A stretch of DNA of 64,000 bases. Origin: Verminephrobacter eiseniae EF01-2. Lineage in GTDB: Bacteria > Pseudomonadota > Gammaproteobacteria > Burkholderiales > Burkholderiaceae_C. Position numbers and translations under genes: made by a program. This document shows, one piece after another, positions 58,979 to 64,000 of this stretch (position 1 is the first letter of the stretch; the number at the start of each line of letters is the position of its first letter). The notes under the pieces are model-generated. The model had not been told where the DNA came from. It saw nothing but the letters and a program-made list of their open reading frames with translations, and made no database searches. The stretch spans positions 186,001 through 250,000 of the forward strand of contig NC_008786.1 of NCBI RefSeq assembly GCF_000015565.1, given 5' to 3'.

Positions 58979-60655
58979 ATGTCGCATCTTCTGACCTTGC
59001 ACGACCCGGCCAAAGCGCGCGAGCACTATCTCTCGGGCGTCTGGCAGACCGACACGCTGTATTCGCTGGCCCGCCGGCATGCGGCCGAGCGCGGCCAGGC
59101 CTATGCCGTGCGCGATTGCGCGCGGCGCCTGAGCTGGAATGCGCTCGTCGCCTGGGTGGATGTGCTGGCGGCCGATCTCCACGAAGCCGGCCTGCGGCGC
59201 GGCGACCGGGTCTCGGTCTGGCTGCCCAACCGGATCGAGAGCGTGCTCGTGTTCCTGGCTTGCTCGCGCAACGGCTATGTCTGCAATCCATCGCTGCACC
59301 AGAACTACACGGTGGCAGAGATAGCAACGCTGCTGTCAGGCATCGGATGCCGGGCCTTGTTCGCGCAACCGGACTATGGCGCGGATGCCCGCAGCGCCGA
59401 CATCTTCGCGCGCGCTGCCACATTGCCCGGCATGCAGCGCATCTATGCGCTGCCCGGGCTGAGCCACCCGGGCAGGGCCATTCCTGCGCCCGCGCATGCG
59501 CTGCCCGAGCCTGGGCGGCCGTTGCGCCTGCCATTGCCTGCGGTCAGCACCAACCCCGACCAGGTCGTCTACCTGGCGTTCACCAGTGGCACGACCGGCC
59601 AGCCCAAGGGGGTGATGCACAGCGACAACACGCTGCTGGCCAATGGCCGCGCGTTGGTCCAGGACTGGCGGCTGGGACATGGCACGGCGCTGCTGACCCT
59701 CAGTCCGATGAGCCACCACATTGGCACCGTGGCGCTCGAGCAGATGCTGGTGGCCGGCTGCGAGCTGGTTCTGTACGATCCTTTGGCCGAAGTCGCCGCG
59801 CTCGACTGGATAGCAACCACCGGGGCGACCTATGTCATGGGCGTTCCGACGCACGCCATCGACCTGCTGCAGGAGTCGTCCCGGCGCGGCTGGCAAAAGC
59901 TCGGGGCGGTCAAGGTCTTCTACATGGCAGGCGCGCCGATCCCTTCGGAAACGGCGCGCCGACTGTTGGCGCTCGGCGCCACGCCGCAGAACGTCTATGG
60001 CATGACCGAGAACGGCTCGCACCAGTACACCAGGCCATCCGACCCCGTCGAGGTGATGACCGGCACCTGCGGCAAATCCTGTTCGGGCTACGAGGTGCGC
60101 CTCTGGAACGCGCAGAACCCTGACCTGGAGGCCGCGCCGGGCGAGATCGGCGAGATCGGTGGCCGAGGCGGCGGGTTGATGCTCGGCTATTTCAGCAATC
60201 AGTCGAGCACCGAGCAATCCTTCAACCGCAGCGGCTGGTTCCTGAGCGGCGACCTGGGACGGCTCGATGCCGAGGGCAACCTGCAGATCGTTGGCCGCAA
60301 GAAGGACCTGATCATCCGTGGCGGCCACAACATCCATCCGGCCCCCATCGAAGAACGCGCGCATCGGCATCCCGCCGTCAGGAAGGCCGCCGCCTTTGGT
60401 GTTGCCGACGCGCGGCTCGGCGAAAAAGTCTGCCTGGCCGTCATCTGCGACGAGCGGGCGCCGATGCCGCAGGAGATGCTGCAACATCTGGCGCAAGAAG
60501 GTCTGTCGAAGTTCGACATGCCGGAGTTCTACGCCGTGGCGCAGGAGTTTCCGCTGACCCCGAGCGGCAAGATTTCAAAGCGCGAGCTGGTGCAATGGGT
60601 GGCCAGCGGCCGCTTGCAGCCCGAACCCGTGCGCTACCGCGCCGCAGCCCAATGA
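58979..60655 (+). CDS. Acyl-CoA ligase (AMP-forming), cyclohexanecarboxylate-CoA ligase-like (AliA)
   Basis: 558-residue AMP-forming ligase. AMP motif LAFTSGTTGQPKGVMHSDN, the GMTENGSHQYT adenylate motif, SGDLGRLDAEGNLQIVGRKKDLI hinge and C-terminal catalytic Lys in PSGKISKREL. It would activate a carboxylic acid with ATP and CoA. ATG 58979 is preceded by AGGAGG; the GTG 27 bp earlier is unlikely. Placement between BadI- and BadK-like genes suggests an alicyclic acid as substrate. Stop overlaps the next gene by 4 bp. Confidence 0.85.
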   Translation: MSHLLTLHDPAKAREHYLSGVWQTDTLYSLARRHAAERGQAYAVRDCARRLSWNALVAWVDVLAADLHEAGLRRGDRVSVWLPNRIESVLVFLACSRNGYVCNPSLHQNYTVAEIATLLSGIGCRALFAQPDYGADARSADIFARAATLPGMQRIYALPGLSHPGRAIPAPAHALPEPGRPLRLPLPAVSTNPDQVVYLAFTSGTTGQPKGVMHSDNTLLANGRALVQDWRLGHGTALLTLSPMSHHIGTVALEQMLVAGCELVLYDPLAEVAALDWIATTGATYVMGVPTHAIDLLQESSRRGWQKLGAVKVFYMAGAPIPSETARRLLALGATPQNVYGMTENGSHQYTRPSDPVEVMTGTCGKSCSGYEVRLWNAQNPDLEAAPGEIGEIGGRGGGLMLGYFSNQSSTEQSFNRSGWFLSGDLGRLDAEGNLQIVGRKKDLIIRGGHNIHPAPIEERAHRHPAVRKAAAFGVADARLGEKVCLAVICDERAPMPQEMLQHLAQEGLSKFDMPEFYAVAQEFPLTPSGKISKRELVQWVASGRLQPEPVRYRAAAQ

Positions 60656-61416
60656 TCGAACTCGCACGAGACGAAGAATTTGCCGTTCTGACCATCCGGC
60701 GGCCGGCGGCATTGAACGCGCTGAGCTTCGATTTGCTCGGCAAGATCGGCCCGTGCATCCGGCAAGCGGGGCAGTCGGGCGCCCGCGCGCTGATCGTCAC
60801 CGGCGAAGGCGACAAAGCCTTTTGCGCCGGCGCCGATATCAAGGAGTTGCAAAACCGCGAATTGCGGGCACAACGCGAAGGCGCCGAGTTCGGACAGGCG
60901 GTCTTCGCGTTGCTCGACCGGCTGCCGATTCCTTCCGTGGCATTGGTCAATGGCTTTGCCTTCGGCGGTGGCTGCGAGCTTGCGCTGGCCTGCACGCTGC
61001 GCCTGGCCTTGCCGAACGCCCGATTCGGCTTGCCCGAGGTCAAGCTCGGCCTGATTCCCGGCTACGGTGGCACGCAGCGCCTGCCGCGCCTGGTGGGCCT
61101 GGGGCGCGCGCTGGAACTGGTGCTGACGGGGCGCACGGTGGACGCGCCGGAGGCGCTCGCGATCGGCCTGGTCAACCGCGTCGTGCAGCCGCCCGGGCTG
61201 GCTGCGGCCAAGGCTTATGCGCGCCAGTTCAGCGGGCATGGCTTGCGCGCGTTGCAGTTCGCGCGCGAAGCCGTCTTGCGCGCGGCGGACATGCCGCTGC
61301 ACGATGGCCTGCGCATGGAGGCCGACCTGTCGACGCTGGCCTACCGCACCAGGGATGCGCAAGAGGGCCTGCAAGCCTTTGTCGACAAGCGCCCGCCCAA
61401 GCCGGCAGACTGCTGA
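60652..61416 (+). CDS. Enoyl-CoA hydratase, cyclohex-1-ene-1-carboxyl-CoA hydratase-like (BadK)
   Basis: 254-residue crotonase. Oxyanion and catalytic segments FCAGADIKEL, NGFAFGGGCELALAC (first catalytic Glu) and FGLPEVKLGLIPGYGGTQRL (second Glu) are intact, so it is an active hydratase, unlike the BadI-type protein earlier in the operon. It would add water across the ring double bond. It overlaps both neighbours. Confidence 0.85.
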   Translation: MIELARDEEFAVLTIRRPAALNALSFDLLGKIGPCIRQAGQSGARALIVTGEGDKAFCAGADIKELQNRELRAQREGAEFGQAVFALLDRLPIPSVALVNGFAFGGGCELALACTLRLALPNARFGLPEVKLGLIPGYGGTQRLPRLVGLGRALELVLTGRTVDAPEALAIGLVNRVVQPPGLAAAKAYARQFSGHGLRALQFAREAVLRAADMPLHDGLRMEADLSTLAYRTRDAQEGLQAFVDKRPPKPADC

Positions 61417-62174
61417 TGGAGCAGCCGATGGATCGATCCTGCATCGTCGTCACCGGGGCCAGCCGCGGCATTGGCGCGGCCATTGCCTGCGCCTTGCTGC
61501 AACAGGGCCGTGATGTGATTGGCGTATCGCGCAGCGGCGCCGTGCCGGCCTGCGCCGGCCTGGCGCCTGAGCTGGCTGCGCGCTGCACAGCCATGCAGGC
61601 CGACGTGACCCGCCCGCAGGCCATGACCGACGTTTGCCGCGAACTGCGCGAACGAGGCTGGCGCATCCAGGGCTTGGTGAACAACGCCGGCATGCACGCC
61701 GACGCAGCCTCGGACCGAATGCCGCTGGCGCAGTGGCACCAACTGATGGACAGCAACGCGCGCTCGGTCGTCAGCGCCTGCCAGGCGGTCTACCCGCATC
61801 TGGTCCATGCCGGTGGCGGCGTGATCGTCAACATCGGCTCTTTTTTTGACAAGCTCGGTGTCAAGCGCAACCTGGCGTACTGCGCCAGCAAGGCGGCGGT
61901 CGGGGCCATCACCAGGGTTCTGGCCGTGGAATGGGCCAGCCAGGGCATCCGCGTGATCGATGTCGCGCCCGGCTACATCGTGACCGATCTGAACGCCAAA
62001 GCGCTGGCCGCCGGTGCGCCTTTGCGCGCCTACCTGGAGCAGCGCATTCCCGGCAAGAAACCGGGCACAGCGGCAGATGTCGCGGCGCTGGTGGCGGCGC
62101 TGTTCACGCCCGCTGGCGCCTTCCTGAGCGGCGAAACCATTTATCTCGATGGCGCCCAGGGCATTGCCCATTGA
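61416..62174 (+). CDS. Short-chain dehydrogenase, 2-hydroxycyclohexanecarboxyl-CoA dehydrogenase-like (BadH)
   Basis: 252-residue SDR. Nucleotide motif VVTGASRGIGAAIA near 9-22, LVNNAG near 88-93, catalytic Ser in NIGSFFDKLG, Tyr-Lys in AYCASKAA and GETIYLDGAQG at the end. In the pathway it oxidises the ring hydroxyl to the ketone cleaved by BadI. The start TGATG overlaps the hydratase stop; MDRSC 12 bp later is an alternative start. Confidence 0.83.
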   Translation: MEQPMDRSCIVVTGASRGIGAAIACALLQQGRDVIGVSRSGAVPACAGLAPELAARCTAMQADVTRPQAMTDVCRELRERGWRIQGLVNNAGMHADAASDRMPLAQWHQLMDSNARSVVSACQAVYPHLVHAGGGVIVNIGSFFDKLGVKRNLAYCASKAAVGAITRVLAVEWASQGIRVIDVAPGYIVTDLNAKALAAGAPLRAYLEQRIPGKKPGTAADVAALVAALFTPAGAFLSGETIYLDGAQGIAH

Positions 62175-62188
62175 AGGAACGAAAGCCG

Positions 62189-63355
62189 ATGAACATCCTG
62201 CAACGGCTCGATGCGCGCCTTGCGCTCTCCGACGAGGAACGGATGCTGCTGGCGAGCGTGCAGCAACTGGCCCGTGAACAGGTTGCGCCGCGCGCCGGGC
62301 ATTTCGATCGCAGCGGCGAATTTCCGTCGGAGAACCTGCGCGCCATCAACGCGCTCGGCCTGAACGCCATGTTCATACCGGCGGCCTACGGCGGCGCCGA
62401 ACTGTCCTACACCGCCTACCTGGCCTGTGTCCGCGAAATCAGCCAGGCCTGCGCGGCCACCGGCATCATCTGGGCCACGAACTACCACGCCATCAAGCCC
62501 TTGATCGACTGGGGCAGCGAGGAGCAAAAGACCCGCCTGCTGCCGCGCATCGCCGATGGCGCCCTGGCCGCGCTGGCCATCACCGAGCCGGACGCAGGCT
62601 CGGACGCCACCGGCATGCGCACTTCGTTCCGGCCGGTGGGCGATGATGTCCTGGTCAACGGCGGCAAGAGCTTCATCACCAACGGCGACCGGGCCGGGCT
62701 GTACCTGCTGTTCGGCAAATGGGAAGGCATTGCCGGGGCCAGGCAGAGCATCTCCGTGCTGATCCTGGAGCAGGGCACTCCCGGCCTGTCGGTGCTGCGC
62801 CTGGAAGACAAGATGGGCATGCGCGCGTCCGGCACGGCCACGCTGGCGTTCGACGGCTGCCGCGTGCCGCAGGCCAACGTGCTGGGCCAGCCGGGCGATG
62901 GGCTGAAGATCCTGTTCGCTTCGCTGAACAAGTCGCGCCCCAGCGTGGCGGCCCACGCGCTCGGTATCGCCCGGGCCGCTTTCGAGGACGCCGTGGCTTA
63001 CATCAACCAGCGGCGCCAATCCGGCCAGCGCATTCTTGAATTCCAGGGCATACAGTTCATGGTGGCGGACCTGGCTGCCGAACTGGCGCTGGTGGAAAGC
63101 TGGCTCTGGCAGGTCGCAGGCTGGGTCGACGCCGGCGCCCAGGACTTCGGCATGGAGGCATCGCTGCTCAAGTTGCGTGCCACCGACCTGGCCATGCGTG
63201 TCGCCACCGACGCCGTGCAATTGCTCGGCGGCTACGGTTACTGCAAGGACTATCGCGTCGAGCGGCTGATGCGCGATGCCAAGATCACCCAGATCTGGGA
63301 AGGCACCAACCAGATTCACCGCCAACTGATCGGCCGCAGTTTCTTGCAGCGCTGA
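62189..63355 (+). CDS. Acyl-CoA dehydrogenase, cyclohexanecarboxyl-CoA dehydrogenase-like (AliB/BadJ)
   Basis: 388-residue FAD acyl-CoA dehydrogenase. AALAITEPDAGSDATGMRTS near 126-145, NGGKSFITNGDRAG, and the C-terminal VQLLGGYGYCKDYRVERL with IWEGTNQIHRQLIGR, whose Glu is the usual base. It would form the ring double bond from cyclohexanecarboxyl-CoA. GAAGGAAC precedes the ATG region. It is 14 bp after the SDR. Confidence 0.86.
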   Translation: MNILQRLDARLALSDEERMLLASVQQLAREQVAPRAGHFDRSGEFPSENLRAINALGLNAMFIPAAYGGAELSYTAYLACVREISQACAATGIIWATNYHAIKPLIDWGSEEQKTRLLPRIADGALAALAITEPDAGSDATGMRTSFRPVGDDVLVNGGKSFITNGDRAGLYLLFGKWEGIAGARQSISVLILEQGTPGLSVLRLEDKMGMRASGTATLAFDGCRVPQANVLGQPGDGLKILFASLNKSRPSVAAHALGIARAAFEDAVAYINQRRQSGQRILEFQGIQFMVADLAAELALVESWLWQVAGWVDAGAQDFGMEASLLKLRATDLAMRVATDAVQLLGGYGYCKDYRVERLMRDAKITQIWEGTNQIHRQLIGRSFLQR

Positions 63356-63390
63356 AGCCTGTCCAGGGAAAACCGCATGAGTGACATCGC

Positions 63391-64000
63391 ATGAGTGACA
63401 TCGAAACCATTGGCATCGCCGGCGCCGGAACCATGGGTGCCGGCATCGCCCTCGTCTGCGCCCGGGCCGGTTTTCGCACCCGCGTGTTCGACATGCAGCC
63501 CTCGGCGCTGGAGCGCGCGCGTGACCAGGCCGGGGCCTTCTTGCGCAAGAGCGTCGAGCGCGGCAAGCTGGCCGCAGAAAGGCTGCCGCAGATCATGGGG
63601 CTGTGGCATGGCAGCACCAGGCTCGAAGACTTTGCCGACTGCGCGCTGGTGATCGAAGCGGTTTTCGAGAGCCTGCCGGTCAAGCACCAGTTGTTCGGCC
63701 AACTCGACAAGATCTGCGCGCCGCAGGCGCTTTTCGCCAGCAACACCTCGACCCTGAGCATCACCGGGATTGCCGGCGGCTCAGGCCGCGCCGACAGGTT
63801 CATCGGCATGCACTTTTGCCTGCCGGCGCAGCTGATGAAGCTGGTCGAGATATCGCCCGGCCTGGCCACCAGTCAGCAGACATTCGCGCGCGCCTGGGAC
63901 TGGTGCGAGCGCCTGGGCCAGCAGCCCGTGAAGACGCAGGACACCCCGGGCTTCGTGCTGAACTACTTCCTGATCCCGTTCCATAACGACGCGATACGTT
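63391..64000 (+). CDS. 3-hydroxyacyl-CoA dehydrogenase, 3' end cut by window
   Basis: 203 codons visible, no stop before the window ends. N-terminal NAD motif IGIAGAGTMGAGIALVCARAGF near 7-28, CALVIEAVFESLPVK, SNTSTLSIT and the catalytic His in GMHFCLPAQLMKLVEI (usually HFFNPVPLMKLVE). It probably completes beta-oxidation of the ring-opened product. A 14-bp duplication creates two starts: ATG 63377 opens a five-codon frame that stops, ATG 63391 opens the real one. Confidence 0.9.
   Translation, partial: MSDIETIGIAGAGTMGAGIALVCARAGFRTRVFDMQPSALERARDQAGAFLRKSVERGKLAAERLPQIMGLWHGSTRLEDFADCALVIEAVFESLPVKHQLFGQLDKICAPQALFASNTSTLSITGIAGGSGRADRFIGMHFCLPAQLMKLVEISPGLATSQQTFARAWDWCERLGQQPVKTQDTPGFVLNYFLIPFHNDAIR

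Noticed and set aside
56855..59299. 814-codon minus-strand frame
   Set aside because: Opposite the CoA-transferase and BadI-like genes; no motif, and it would overlap the sigma-54 promoter.

Overview
The window is high-GC DNA from a member of the Burkholderiales, probably the Comamonadaceae. This is inferred from the gene content: four Bug/TTT-type periplasmic receptors without their membrane partners, a protocatechuate 4,5-cleavage operon, and the housekeeping block rlmE-ftsH-folP-glmM next to yhbY. The load of broken genes, duplications and a repeated palindromic element would suit a host-associated lineage with a relaxed genome (Verminephrobacter-like is one guess), but the sequence alone does not prove this.

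Layout. 1-3.06 kb: end of a Bug receptor, a convergent LysR gene and a 1.1 kb gene-free stretch with a perfect 26-bp palindrome. 3.06-8.25 kb: a pmd/lig operon for protocatechuate meta-cleavage (pmdE, pmdD, a fused pmdAB, pmdC) headed by a ModA-like binding protein, then an MscS channel. 9.5-17.9 kb: a GntR regulator and an aldehyde dehydrogenase that were divergent neighbours until a 3.2 kb segment (truncated ung, an RHH/PIN toxin-antitoxin pair, LysR, Bug, truncated ggt) entered between them, flanked by an 0.8 kb direct duplication; the dehydrogenase is followed by a 3-hydroxyisobutyrate-dehydrogenase-like gene and another Bug receptor. 17.9-22.2 kb: a leftward operon for uptake and oxidation of an amino acid or polyamine derivative (XRE-cupin regulator, ABC transporter, flavin oxidase). 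22.5-31.9 kb: a small monooxygenase-like gene, gapA, tkt, a broken speD, a MurU-like nucleotidyltransferase, pepP, pyk and a PAP2 phosphatase. 32.1-41.1 kb: a LysR gene divergent from an eight-gene operon coding for a polyamine/opine-type ABC importer plus two DAO-type flavoproteins and a 2Fe-2S/FAD pair resembling opine or D-hydroxyproline dehydrogenases. 41.4-49.2 kb: a HisD paralogue, then glmM, folP, ftsH, rlmE, yhbY and a glycosyltransferase-like gene. 49.3-54.6 kb: a LysR gene divergent from a damaged porin gene, Bug, a CoA-transferase and a serine hydrolase. 54.7-64 kb: an IS110 remnant, a sigma-54 activator and, divergent from it behind a textbook -24/-12 promoter, an operon of CoA-thioester enzymes whose members match the cyclohexanecarboxylate (Ali/Bad) ring-opening pathway.

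The most unusual feature is a family of five near-palindromic elements (four of 158 bp, one of 83 bp). Counted with one copy of the 4-bp flank, they add 162 or 87 bp, both multiples of three. They have an open reading frame in each orientation. Three copies sit inside genes (speD, a porin, a Bug receptor) and keep the reading frame, adding about 54 residues to the protein.

No tRNA, rRNA, CRISPR array or intact transposase gene was seen.
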